DNA of 64,000 nucleotides from Actinocrinis sp035653575 (GCF_035653575.1 NZ_DASRBQ010000124.1:1-64000); one strand, 5' to 3'. Counted from the first letter of the stretch, positions 1 through 8,071 are shown. Numbers and translations are program-made. The notes: generated from the sequence alone by a model not told the origin.

Positions 1-1036
1 TGCGACTCTGCTCGGTGAGCCCGACGATGTCGAGGACGGCATCGATCCGGTCGGCGGGGCGCCCGCGGCGGGTGCGTTCGATTCGGTCAGCCAGGTCTCC
101 CTCATCGGGGCCGCCGCGACCGCGTCGAGCGGCCTCGATTCGGTCAGCCAGATCGCCCTCATCGAGGCCGCCGCGACCGCGTCCAGCGGCCTCGATTCCG
201 TCAGCCAGATCGCCCTCATCGAGGCCGCCGCGACCGCGTCCAGCGGCCTCCTTACGCTGCTCGAACTCGCTCTCATCGTGGCGAGCCTCGCACCCGTTCT
301 CGGCGCATTCGAGCCGGGCGGCGAGATCGCCCTCGTCGTGAAGCGACCGGCGGCCGAACCGAAGCCACCGTCGGCGACCGAATCCGTCACCGCGCTCGCC
401 GTCGTCATACGGCCGCCCTGATTGGCGTGCTCCGATTCCGATCGCATCGGCATCAGACTCGTCGGCCCCAACCCGAGCGCTGTGAACGCCGAGAGCTTCC
501 GCGAATTCAGCGTCCTCCTCCGCGTCAATGCCGAGGCCGTCCGCACTCGCAGTCCGGCCCGAGCCGTTCCGCACCCTGGCATCAGCACTCTCGCGACCTG
601 CGCCAGCCCGCGCGCCGACCGCGTGCAGGCTCTCGGTTGTCCCGCGCCCGTCGCCACGGCCGTACCGGTTTGCGACCGCACCGCCGCCGGCGGTCTGCCG
701 CGCGCTGGCGAGGACGCCCTCGCGCGCAGCGCCTCGGTCTGTTGCCAGCGCGAGCCGCAGGTGGCCACGGACCGTGCGGTCCGGGTCGCCGATCGCCGGA
801 TCGAGCAGCAGCCCGACTTCTCGCATCGGTCGGCGCAGCGCGCGATACGGGTGGCCGTCGAACAGCGTCTCACCGCGTCCGCGCTCGAGGTCCACCATCC
901 GGCGCAGCAACACCGTCTTTCCGGCCCCGGTGCCGCCGAGCACTCCGGTCACTTGCCCGGGACGCACATCGAAGCTCACCGCGTCGAGAACTGTGCGGCC
1001 ACGTCGCCGTACCGTCAGGTCGATGGCTTCGATCAC
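1..1036 (-). CDS. ABC transporter ATP-binding protein with large repeat insertion (3' end outside window)
   Basis: Nucleotide-binding subunit of an ABC transporter; the gene runs off the left edge, so the signature motif, Walker B and any permease gene are not visible. The GTG start at 1036 has AGGAGG eight bases upstream. Residues 1-40 are a normal NBD N-terminus and Walker A is GGTGAGKT near residue 36; a Q-loop-like stretch (GLLLDPAIGDPDRT) lies at about 78-91. The helical segment HLRLALA at about 93-99 would normally lead within about 15 residues into VLDIVGLTEQS, but that motif appears only at 334. Between them is a charged, Gly/Arg/Asp/Glu-rich insertion of about 230 residues, ending in 19-residue tandem repeats. 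The reading frame is open throughout. The substrate is unknown; the core resembles actinobacterial bacitracin/antibiotic-type ATPases. Confidence 0.85.
   Translation of the reverse strand, partial: MIEAIDLTVRRRGRTVLDAVSFDVRPGQVTGVLGGTGAGKTVLLRRMVDLERGRGETLFDGHPYRALRRPMREVGLLLDPAIGDPDRTVRGHLRLALATDRGAAREGVLASARQTAGGGAVANRYGRGDGRGTTESLHAVGARAGAGRESADARVRNGSGRTASADGLGIDAEEDAEFAEALGVHSARVGADESDADAIGIGARQSGRPYDDGERGDGFGRRRWLRFGRRSLHDEGDLAARLECAENGCEARHDESEFEQRKEAAGRGRGGLDEGDLADGIEAAGRGRGGLDEGDLADRIEAARRGRGGPDEGDLADRIERTRRGRPADRIDAVLDIVGLTEQSR
64..348. repeat. 57-bp tandem repeat (about 5 copies) inside the ABC ATPase gene
   Basis: Units begin at 64, 121, 178, 235 and 292. Copies 121-177 and 178-234 differ at only two of 57 positions, 64-120 is slightly diverged, and the two outer units are degenerate. 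On the minus strand each encodes 19 residues of the form RGGLDEGDLADRIEAARRG. The period is a multiple of three, so copy-number change keeps the ATPase frame open. Confidence 0.9.
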
Positions 1037-1226
1037 GCCTGGCGCCTCCTGGATATTCGCTGCTGCCCGGTTGAGCTGACCTCCCTTCGATCGTCGGGCG
1101 CGGGCGACGAGCCGGACGGGCTGACACGCTCGCGGTCCCGGAAATCACCCGCATGGGGGCGCGCAGCAGCTGAATATGCGTGACCGAGCTGACTTGCCGT
1201 CAGCCGAGGTCAGCGACCTGCATCGG

Positions 1227-1982
1227 CTAGTTCGGGCGCAGCATCGGCGGGTTTAGCAAGGTGACATCACCCAGACGGAACAACTGCGCCGGACGCCCGC
1301 CCTGACGCGCCGTCGTGTCGCCGACCGGGATCAGGAAGCCCTGCGTGCCGGTGACCTTGCGGTGGAAGTTGCGCGGGTCGAGCGCCACACCCCACACGGC
1401 CTCGTAGACGCGGCGCAATTCGCCGACCGTGAACTCGGCCGGGCAGAAGGCGGCGGCGAGCGGGGAGTACTCGAGCTTCGCACGGGCCCGCTCGACGCCG
1501 TCGGCGAGGATTTTCGCGTGGTCGAAGGCCAGCGGCGCACCGGCCGGACCCGCACCCGCGTGGCCGGGGAAGAGCTCGGGCAGGATCGAGGCGACCGGCG
1601 TCCAGGCCGCGGCGACCACGTCGCCACCCGCGCGAGGGGTGGGCAGATCGGGGGCGAGCGCAAGATAGGCGACCGAGATGACCCGCATGCGGGGATCCCG
1701 GTCCACCTCCCCGTAGGTGGCGAGCTGTTCGAGATGCACCGGCAGATCCGCCAGGCCGGTCTCCTCCGCGAGCTCCCGTCCGGCGGCACTGCCGAGGGAC
1801 TCGGACTCTCGAACGAAGCCACCCGGCAGCGCCAGACAACCCGCGAAAGGCTGCTCGCCGCGGCGAACGACCAGTGCCGAGAGGGCGCCGTCCCGAACCG
1901 TGAGGACAACCAGGTCCACGGTGACCGCGAACGGCGGCCAGTCACGGGGGTTGTAGCCTGCCGGACTCTGCGACGTCGCCAT
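1227..1982 (-). CDS. Nudix domain / NrtR-type winged-helix regulator
   Basis: A 251-residue protein with an N-terminal Nudix domain (about 15-150) and a C-terminal winged-helix-like domain (about 165-251; TVGELRRVYEAVWG...NFHRKV). This is the architecture of NrtR regulators, which sense ADP-ribose or related nucleotides and control NAD metabolism genes. The Nudix box is intact: G-x5-E-x7-REL-x-EE-x-GL within GFVRESES...GRELAEETGL. Many NrtR proteins have lost catalysis, so this one may hydrolyse a nucleoside diphosphate substrate, regulate, or both. No NAD biosynthesis gene is adjacent. A perfect 7-bp inverted repeat lies 15 bases upstream of the ATG and fits autoregulation. A plain Nudix hydrolase is the alternative. 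Confidence 0.8.
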   Translation of the reverse strand: MATSQSPAGYNPRDWPPFAVTVDLVVLTVRDGALSALVVRRGEQPFAGCLALPGGFVRESESLGSAAGRELAEETGLADLPVHLEQLATYGEVDRDPRMRVISVAYLALAPDLPTPRAGGDVVAAAWTPVASILPELFPGHAGAGPAGAPLAFDHAKILADGVERARAKLEYSPLAAAFCPAEFTVGELRRVYEAVWGVALDPRNFHRKVTGTQGFLIPVGDTTARQGGRPAQLFRLGDVTLLNPPMLRPN

Positions 1983-1996
1983 GAGCGGGCATCATA

Positions 1997-2015
1997 TATC
2001 GTCCGAATGACGATA
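1997..2015. promoter_or_regulatory. Palindromic operator candidate upstream of the Nudix/NrtR gene
   Basis: TATCGTC-CGAAT-GACGATA, perfect 7-bp arms with a 5-base spacer. On the minus strand it overlaps a possible -10 (TATGAT) just upstream of the Nudix gene start. It is the natural candidate for the binding site of the NrtR-like protein. Confidence 0.5.
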
Positions 2016-2048
2016 ACCAGCGATGAAAGGTTCTTACGCGCCATCGTC

Positions 2049-3680
2049 TCAGCGCCCTCTGTGCAGTCGGCCGGACTCCCGCTCCTGCGCCGCGTAGTGC
2101 TCGGCGTGCATCTCGTCGAGCCGACGCGCGGTGCCTTGAGCCGCCTCGCGGACCAATTCCGGGCCGACACCCCGCTCCAGGCCCTGCTTGATCAGCCCTG
2201 CGAGTGCGTAACCAGGCACCGCGTTCGCCGCCCGCTCTAGGCAAAGCCGGCTCCACGCTCCCCAGCCGAGCGCCCAGGCGGCCCACGCCGCGATCGAGTA
2301 GGCGGCGGCCGCTTGCTCCGCCGTGACCGCGCGCCGAGCCAGCTCCACGCTGAGCGCGACCGCCTGCCCGGCGCGATCATCGCCGCACCAGGTCGCCAGG
2401 TAGTCGCGCACCCGCACGTCCGTCAAGGCAACGAGCAGCGCGCCTGCGGTCTCGTCGGTCATCGCTCGATCCGGCGGCACCTGACCGTCGCAGAGGCTGT
2501 CGGCGAGCTGCCAGGCGCGTGTCACGTCGTCCCAGTCGAAGTCGAGAATCCGGCTCGGTGTCGGTGTCCGGCGACGCTGGGACGCCTCGGGTGCGGGTGG
2601 CTCAGGTGCGGCGATCGCCTCGTCGCAAGTTGAGGCGTCCAGTGGCGTATCGGTGGCGTCGCAGAAGATTCCTTCGGACTCCTCTTCGGGGGTTACGCAT
2701 TCGCGGGCTGCGCACTCTTCGGATTCGGATTCGCAGTCCACGGCGCCCTGCGGTGTGCTGGCGCCGATCACCAGGGCCGGCTCAAGCGCGGGATAGAAAG
2801 GGATGCCGGTGTCGTCGCCGAGGCCGCCATCCGGGAAGCAGGCCGCACCGGATCTGAAGGCGGCTTCCGGCCGAAACGCGGAATCACCGGCCGACTCGGC
2901 CGCGAAGTGCGCAGCGGCGATGCGGCTGAGTGCGTCATCGCACGCGGCCCGCATCCGCTCGACCATCTCACCGCCATACGGCTCAAGGCTGGCTGCGAGA
3001 GCCGCACGGTTCGGCAGCACCGCCAGTCCCGAGTAGGCGCTGAGCGCGGCGATAGCGCTGGCGCCGCTCTCCACCGGCGAGCCGTCGGGAGGGCAGCACG
3101 TCGGGCTGTCGCATAGGAACGACCACCAGCGGCCGTCCGCGACAAACAGCACGTCAAGTGGCGGCACACCGGCCAGGCGCAGCGGCGTGCACATTCCGGC
3201 CACCAGACGCCGGTAGTCCGCCATCCGCGCCGGACCGCCCTCCGGCGGGTAGATCACGCATAGCGTCTCGTTCGCCCCGGCCTCCACCAGCCGCCCGGCA
3301 GCCCAGCGACCGAACGCGGCAGGACCGTGCGCCACCGACGAGAGGTCGACCCGCAGTCCGTGGCTGATCCCGGCCCGGCAGTCGTGCTGCGATCTGGCGA
3401 GCCCGAGCATCACGATGCTCGAATCGGGATGGAAGCCAAAAAAGTGCGGGATGGCCGCGGCCACTTCCGCCGGGGAGCCCAGCCGTACCGCGCCGGGCAG
3501 TCCGCCCTCCAACTGCGCGGCCAGTGCCTCCGCCTCGTCCTCGCTGCCCGCGGTGAGATGGATTCCGTTGAAGCGGTCCGCCTGTGGCTCCATGATCTGC
3601 GCTCCCGCGCAGTCCGATTCGGGACACTCCCGCCCGCCGCAACACACGCCGCCCGCCGCGGTAGCCGTCGTCATGCTCAT
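2049..3680 (-). CDS. DUF4192 family protein
   Basis: A 543-residue actinobacterial protein of unknown function. The ATG at 3680 is chosen because GGGAGG lies six bases upstream; an in-frame start at 3755 has no such site. DUF4192 hallmarks are present: the segment AAAIPHFFGFHPDSSIVMLG near the N-terminus and the cysteine motif CDSPTCCPPDG. A further Cys cluster (CCGGRECPESDC) sits at the extreme N-terminus and may bind metal. The region around 270-400 is acidic and poorly conserved in character; the C-terminal part is helical and rich in Ala and Leu. It is transcribed away from mprA across a shared 305-base gap. No catalytic function can be assigned. Confidence 0.8.
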   Translation of the reverse strand: MSMTTATAAGGVCCGGRECPESDCAGAQIMEPQADRFNGIHLTAGSEDEAEALAAQLEGGLPGAVRLGSPAEVAAAIPHFFGFHPDSSIVMLGLARSQHDCRAGISHGLRVDLSSVAHGPAAFGRWAAGRLVEAGANETLCVIYPPEGGPARMADYRRLVAGMCTPLRLAGVPPLDVLFVADGRWWSFLCDSPTCCPPDGSPVESGASAIAALSAYSGLAVLPNRAALAASLEPYGGEMVERMRAACDDALSRIAAAHFAAESAGDSAFRPEAAFRSGAACFPDGGLGDDTGIPFYPALEPALVIGASTPQGAVDCESESEECAARECVTPEEESEGIFCDATDTPLDASTCDEAIAAPEPPAPEASQRRRTPTPSRILDFDWDDVTRAWQLADSLCDGQVPPDRAMTDETAGALLVALTDVRVRDYLATWCGDDRAGQAVALSVELARRAVTAEQAAAAYSIAAWAAWALGWGAWSRLCLERAANAVPGYALAGLIKQGLERGVGPELVREAAQGTARRLDEMHAEHYAAQERESGRLHRGR

Positions 3681-3799
3681 GCCCTGCCTCCCTCGCATCG
3701 TCTCCGCCGCCGACCGGCGGATCGGACGGTGCTTGCCGCAGCCGCCCTGAATCAAAGATCACCGGTTTGCAAGCCCTGTGGGGAAGATTTCCGGGCACC

Positions 3800-3825
3800 T
3801 GTGGACAACTGCCCCTTGTGGACAA
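3800..3825. promoter_or_regulatory. Pair of DnaA-box sequences
   Basis: TGTGGACAA occurs at 3800-3808 and again at 3817-3825, the same orientation and 17 bases apart. This is the reverse complement of TTGTCCACA, the preferred actinobacterial DnaA box. No dnaA, dnaN or oriC genes are nearby, so a regulatory or DnaA-titration role is more likely than an origin. Confidence 0.5.
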
Positions 3826-3946
3826 AGACCATCGCCTGAACAGCGCAGTTGATAATCCGACCATCGATTAGCCTGGGACGTAGTTGTACGAAATCAGGAG
3901 GATCGGACGGGTTCCGAGGCGGCTTGTTGGCGAGGCTTTCGGCGCG

Positions 3947-3963
3947 TCTCAGGACCTTCTCAG
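3947..3963 (+). promoter_or_regulatory. MprA box upstream of mprA
   Basis: TCTCAG-GACCT-TCTCAG, two identical 6-mers starting 11 bases apart (one helical turn), ending 22 bases before the mprA start. The same arrangement recurs upstream of pepD. Direct repeats one turn apart are typical of OmpR-family regulators, and MprA of Mycobacterium is known to bind direct repeats and control itself and pepD. Confidence 0.75.
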
Positions 3964-3985
3964 CGCGTGGGGTAACACTTCGGGC

Positions 3986-4672
3986 ATGCGGATTCTGGTG
4001 GTTGACGACGACCAAGCGGTGCGCGACTCGTTGCGCCGCTCGCTGGCGTTCAACGGATACGACGTGGACGTGGCCACGGATGGGCTCGCCGCCCTCGAAG
4101 CGATCGCGCGCAACCGCCCGGACGCGGCGGTGCTCGACGTGATGATGCCGAGGCTGGACGGCCTGGAGGCGTGCCGCCGGCTGCGATCCGCGGGCGAGGA
4201 CCTGCCGATTCTCGTGTTGACCGCGCGCGACGCCGTCTCCGATCGGGTCGCGGGCCTGGACGCGGGCGCCGACGACTACCTGCCGAAGCCGTTCGCGCTG
4301 GAGGAGCTGCTGGCGCGGTTGCGCGCGCTGCTGCGTCGTACCCAGTCCGCCTACAGCCCGGGCCAGGACATCCTCACCTTCGCCGACCTGTCGCTTGACA
4401 GCGCCGCCCGCGAAGTGACCCGCGGGAATCGCACTGTGCGCCTGACGCGTACCGAGTTCAACCTGCTGGAACTGCTCATGCGTCACCCCCGGCAGGTGCT
4501 AACGCGCGCTCAGATCCTCGAAGAGGTGTGGGGTTTCGACTTCCCGACCACGGCCAACTCCCTTGAGGTGTACGTCGGCTACCTGCGGCGTAAGACCGAG
4601 GCGGAGGGTGAGCCCCGACTGATCCACACGGTGCGCGGTATCGGCTACGCACTGCGGGAGACGGCGCCGTGA
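3986..4672 (+). CDS. mprA: Response regulator MprA
   Basis: OmpR/PhoB-family regulator of envelope stress, 228 residues. The receiver domain (1-120) begins MRILVVDDDQAVRDSLRRS and has the phospho-acceptor Asp in VLDVMMPRLDG, plus the conserved Thr in LVLTARD and Lys in LPKPF. The C-terminal winged helix (about 130-225) carries RTEFNLLELL and a closing RLIHTVRGIGYALRE. From memory the sequence closely resembles M. tuberculosis MprA along its whole length. The ATG at 3986 matches the family start; an in-frame start at 3884 would put the operator inside the coding sequence. No strong ribosome-binding site is visible. The stop overlaps the start of mprB by four bases (GTGA), so the two are translationally coupled. 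Confidence 0.95.
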   Translation: MRILVVDDDQAVRDSLRRSLAFNGYDVDVATDGLAALEAIARNRPDAAVLDVMMPRLDGLEACRRLRSAGEDLPILVLTARDAVSDRVAGLDAGADDYLPKPFALEELLARLRALLRRTQSAYSPGQDILTFADLSLDSAAREVTRGNRTVRLTRTEFNLLELLMRHPRQVLTRAQILEEVWGFDFPTTANSLEVYVGYLRRKTEAEGEPRLIHTVRGIGYALRETAP

Positions 4673-6261
4673 CGACGGCCGCACAGGAGAAGGCGGAGCA
4701 GCAGGACCGGAAGTGGGCATTCAGGGCGCCGGCCTGGTGGAACGCCCGCTCCATACGCGAGGCACTGCATCGAATGCCGTTGCGTGCCCGCGTGTCCCTG
4801 CTGGTCATGGTCACTGTCGGCTTCACGCTCACCATTGCGTCGATCGTGAGCTACGTCGTCGTGCGCGACGAGATCTCCAACCACTTCGACGACGACCTGT
4901 TCCAGCGCGCGATCTTCGTCGAGGCATCGGATCTGGGGAACCCGAATTTCCTGGCGACCAGCACTGAAGGCGCCGAGTTGCTGCACTCGCTCGGCCTACA
5001 GGAAACGATCATCCTTCCTGGTCAAAACCCAGTGCAGCCGCCGACTGTCCCCATCTTGATGCGTGGACAGACCATCACCGTGCATCCTGCGGCACCCTTC
5101 GGGCAGCCGGAGTTTGATGTGGCGTCAGGTTATCTGGAGCGGTGCACACGGACGGTCCAGGAAGGCGGCACCACGTACCGCGTCACCTCGTTGCCCTTGG
5201 GTGGTCGAGGCAGCGGCGCGGCGTTGGTCCTCGCCGAGTCGATGGCCCCCACGCAGGCAACGCTGCACACACTTGGGCTCGTTTCACTCCTCGTCGGCCT
5301 GGCCGGCATCGCCATCGCCGGAACAGCTGGCTTCTTCCTCGGCCGGGCCGCCCTTCGGCCCGTGCAAAGGCTGACCTTGGCCACCGAGTACATCGCCCAA
5401 ACGGGCGATCTACGGCGCATCGAAGTCACCGGCGACGACGACCTCGCCCGCCTGACGACCAGCTTCAACACGATGCTTACCGCACTCGCGCGCTCGCAGG
5501 ATTACCAGCGCCGCCTCGTCGCGGACGCGGGGCACGAGTTGCGCACGCCGCTGACATCCATCCGCACCAACCTCGACCTGCTCGCGCAAGCCATGGCCGA
5601 GCCGGACAATCCGCGGCTCTCCGCGCAGGACCGGATCGACCTCATGAACGACGTGCGCGCGCAAATGGAGGAGCTGTCCCTGCTCATCTCCGACCTCGTG
5701 GAGCTGTCCCGGGACGAACACCCGGCCCACGCAATCGAACAGATCGACTTCGCCGACGTTGTTGAGCACGCCGTCGAACGCGTTAAGCGCCGCGCACCTT
5801 CGCTTACGTACGACGTGCACCTGGACCCGTGGTACCTGGAAGGCGATCCCGCTGCGCTGGAGCGCGCGGTAACAAACCTGTTGGATAACGCAGCGAAGTG
5901 GTCGCCACCCGACGGCACGGTAACCGTCAGCCTGCGTGAAGGCGCGCTCCAGGTCGCCGATGAAGGCCCCGGCATCGCGGAGGAAGACATCGCGCACGTC
6001 TTCGAACGCTTCTACCGCTCCCCCGAAGCCCGCACGATGCCCGGATCCGGACTCGGCCTTGCGATTGTCCGTCAGGTGGCCGAGAACCATGGCGGGCGAG
6101 TCGCCGCGGCGCGTGCGCCCGGCGGCGGCGCGCTGCTCGGCGTCTGGCTGCCGGGCAAAGGTGCCGATCCGTCCCTTGACGCGCCGACCATCACGGCGCT
6201 GCCGCCGACGGCCGCTCCAAGCGGCTCACACGGCGGGCCGAGCGCACCTGAGACTAACTAG
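4669..6261 (+). CDS. mprB: Sensor histidine kinase MprB
   Basis: Membrane sensor kinase, 530 residues, partner of MprA. A short cytoplasmic N-terminus is followed by TM1 (about 43-66), an extracytoplasmic sensor region (about 67-200), TM2 (about 203-225), a HAMP domain, a HisKA dimerisation helix with phospho-acceptor H289 in GHELRTPLTS, and an HATPase domain with N box NLLDNAAKW, G1 DEGPGIAEED and G2 GSGLGLAIV. The start is GTG, overlapping the mprA stop. In mycobacteria MprB senses misfolded or damaged envelope proteins and interacts with DnaK and PepD; the same role is inferred here from the conserved mprA-mprB-pepD order. A palindrome covers its stop codon. Confidence 0.93.
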   Translation: MTTAAQEKAEQQDRKWAFRAPAWWNARSIREALHRMPLRARVSLLVMVTVGFTLTIASIVSYVVVRDEISNHFDDDLFQRAIFVEASDLGNPNFLATSTEGAELLHSLGLQETIILPGQNPVQPPTVPILMRGQTITVHPAAPFGQPEFDVASGYLERCTRTVQEGGTTYRVTSLPLGGRGSGAALVLAESMAPTQATLHTLGLVSLLVGLAGIAIAGTAGFFLGRAALRPVQRLTLATEYIAQTGDLRRIEVTGDDDLARLTTSFNTMLTALARSQDYQRRLVADAGHELRTPLTSIRTNLDLLAQAMAEPDNPRLSAQDRIDLMNDVRAQMEELSLLISDLVELSRDEHPAHAIEQIDFADVVEHAVERVKRRAPSLTYDVHLDPWYLEGDPAALERAVTNLLDNAAKWSPPDGTVTVSLREGALQVADEGPGIAEEDIAHVFERFYRSPEARTMPGSGLGLAIVRQVAENHGGRVAAARAPGGGALLGVWLPGKGADPSLDAPTITALPPTAAPSGSHGGPSAPETN

Positions 6262-6266
6262 TCTCA
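6249..6266. promoter_or_regulatory. 18-bp palindrome over the mprB stop codon
   Basis: TGAGACTA-AC-TAGTCTCA, perfect 8-bp arms. The arms contain TCTCA, close to the TCTCAG half-site of the MprA box 26 bases downstream, in inverted orientation. It may be an accessory operator for pepD or a small hairpin. Confidence 0.45.
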
Positions 6267-6291
6267 ACTCCATAACCAGTTCTGCACGCCG

Positions 6292-6308
6292 TCTCAGCCG
6301 CATCTCAG
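6292..6308 (+). promoter_or_regulatory. MprA box upstream of pepD
   Basis: TCTCAG-CCGCA-TCTCAG with the same 11-base periodicity as the element in front of mprA. It is followed by CTGAG (6310-6314), an inverted third half-site. It ends 23 bases before the pepD ATG, so it probably drives an internal promoter that lets PepD be induced separately from the kinase. Confidence 0.75.
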
Positions 6309-6331
6309 ACTGAGGGAAGAAAGTTAGAGCC

Positions 6332-7972
6332 ATGACCGAGACGCCTGACAACCGCGCGACCCACCCGGCGGACGACTCCACCGGCTCAGCGACCGGATAC
6401 GAGCCGCCGGCGCCCGCAGCACCCTCCGACGCGACCCCCGGGACTTCCGAGTCACGCCCCCAGTACGAGTCGCCGTCGCCATATGCGCAGCAGGCCGAGT
6501 CAGCCGTTCCCGAGCCCACGCGGCCTGTGGAGCCTGCGCCGAGTCAGGCGCCGCAGAACCAGTCGCCGGCCGCCGCGCCGATACCGGCATCCGAGGCCGG
6601 CCGGGAGCAGCAGACTCAGGTGATCAACCAGCCGCTCGGATCGCCCGCCGGACCGGCGCCGCTGCCGACCGCACCGGTCTGGGGCACGCCTCCGCAGCCG
6701 CAGTCTCAGCAGCACCAGGGGTGGGGAGGCGCGAGCGCCCCGTCCGGCGCCGGCGCTCCCCCGCAGCCGAACTGGGCCATGCCCGCCCCGACCGGCCTGC
6801 CGCCGTACGGCTCGCCGGAGTCCGCGAACGGCGGCGGCCCCGAGCGTAAGCGCCCGGTCGCCAAGCTGGCCCTGGTCACCGCGGTACTCGCCGGCCTGAT
6901 CGGCGGCGGCCTCGGCGCCGGGATCACCTACGCGGTGACCAAGAACAACACGACCACGACCTCGTCCCTGGCGGGCTCCACCAACAACACCACCTCGAGC
7001 GGCCTCAACACCGGCTCGGCCAACGCCAATCAGGTCACGGCCGCCGCCGCCAAGATCCTGCCGTCCGTCGTGACGATCTCGGTGACCGCCTCCGACGGCA
7101 CCGGCGACGAGGGCAGCGGCATCATCATCTCCTCCAACGGCGAGATCCTGACCAACAACCACGTCGTCGCGGCCGCCGCCACCTCGGGCGACAGCATGAC
7201 GGTGACCTTCGGCAACGGCAAGATCACCCCGGCGAAGATCGTCGGCCGGGACGAGGCCAGCGACCTGGCGGTCATCCAGGCGAGCGGGGTCAGCGGACTG
7301 ACCGCGGCCACCCTCGGCGACTCCTCGAGCCTCGCAATCGGCCAGAACGTCGTCGCGATCGGCGCTCCGCTGGGTCTGTCCAACACGGTGACGACCGGCA
7401 TCATCTCGGCGCTGAACCGCCCGGTGCTGCCGTCCAGCGACACCGGTTCGCAGAGCTCGACCAACTCGGTGCTCGACGCGATCCAGACCGACGCCTCGAT
7501 CAACCCGGGCAACTCCGGCGGACCGCTGGTCAACCTGAACGGCGACGTCATCGGGATCAACTCGGCGATCGCGACCGCGAGCTCCGGCGGCCTCGGCGGC
7601 TCCTCGCAGAGCGGCTCGATCGGCCTCGGCTTCGCGATACCGGTGAACCAGGCCAAGTGGATCGCCAACGAGCTGATCACGAACGGCAAGGCGACGCACT
7701 CGCTGCTCGGCGTCAGCGTCACCGACCCGGGCCAGACGGCGACCCAGGCCGGCGCCGTGGTGAAGTCGGTGACCTCCGGCGGCGCCGCGGACAAGGCCGG
7801 AATCAAGGTCGGCGACGTGATCACCAAGGTCGACGACCAGCAGGTCAACAGCGCCGACTCGCTCGTGGCCGCGATTCGGTCCTACAAGCCCGGAACGCCC
7901 GTGACGCTTACCTACGTGCGAAACGGCCAGACCTCGACGACGCAGGTAACCCTCACCGCAGCCTCATCCTGA
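6332..7972 (+). CDS. pepD: HtrA-like serine protease PepD
   Basis: Membrane-anchored trypsin-like protease/chaperone of the HtrA/DegP family, 546 residues. Residues 1-170 are a Pro/Gln/Ala-rich, probably disordered cytoplasmic tail. A single TM helix (about 177-202) follows, then a Thr/Ser/Asn-rich linker, the protease domain with triad H277 (NNHV), D311 (SDLAV) and S395 (GNSGGP), and one C-terminal PDZ domain (about 450-540). The protease domain faces outside the membrane. As in M. tuberculosis Rv0983, it lies after mprAB and is expected to degrade or refold damaged envelope proteins and feed back on MprB. A direct-repeat MprA box precedes it and a long hairpin follows it. Confidence 0.95.
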   Translation: MTETPDNRATHPADDSTGSATGYEPPAPAAPSDATPGTSESRPQYESPSPYAQQAESAVPEPTRPVEPAPSQAPQNQSPAAAPIPASEAGREQQTQVINQPLGSPAGPAPLPTAPVWGTPPQPQSQQHQGWGGASAPSGAGAPPQPNWAMPAPTGLPPYGSPESANGGGPERKRPVAKLALVTAVLAGLIGGGLGAGITYAVTKNNTTTTSSLAGSTNNTTSSGLNTGSANANQVTAAAAKILPSVVTISVTASDGTGDEGSGIIISSNGEILTNNHVVAAAATSGDSMTVTFGNGKITPAKIVGRDEASDLAVIQASGVSGLTAATLGDSSSLAIGQNVVAIGAPLGLSNTVTTGIISALNRPVLPSSDTGSQSSTNSVLDAIQTDASINPGNSGGPLVNLNGDVIGINSAIATASSGGLGGSSQSGSIGLGFAIPVNQAKWIANELITNGKATHSLLGVSVTDPGQTATQAGAVVKSVTSGGAADKAGIKVGDVITKVDDQQVNSADSLVAAIRSYKPGTPVTLTYVRNGQTSTTQVTLTAASS

Positions 7973-8018
7973 CCTGACGCTCCATCCGACTGACCGATAG
8001 GTATCGAATACCGACGAT

Positions 8019-8058
8019 GTATGGGCACGGCTCCGCGCACGCGGGGCCGTGCCCATAC
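8019..8058. terminator. Bidirectional terminator between pepD and the toroid protein gene
   Basis: 13-bp perfect stem GTATGGGCACGGC / GCCGTGCCCATAC; the loop itself can extend the stem with CCGCG/CGCGG. It sits between two convergent genes. No clear U-tract, as is usual in high-GC actinobacteria. Confidence 0.8.
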
Positions 8059-8071
8059 GTATGAGCTACGC

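Larger units (their letters stand above)
3681..3985. other. Divergent intergenic region between the DUF4192 gene and mprA
   Basis: 305 bases without a gene. They hold two exact DnaA-box sequences (3800-3825) and the direct-repeat operator of mprA (3947-3963). A further relaxed match (TGTGGGGAA) starts at 3777. No terminator-like hairpin was seen. Confidence 0.7.

Noticed and set aside
64..348. CRISPR-like array
   Set aside because: Repeats are contiguous with no spacers and are in frame within an ABC ATPase gene.
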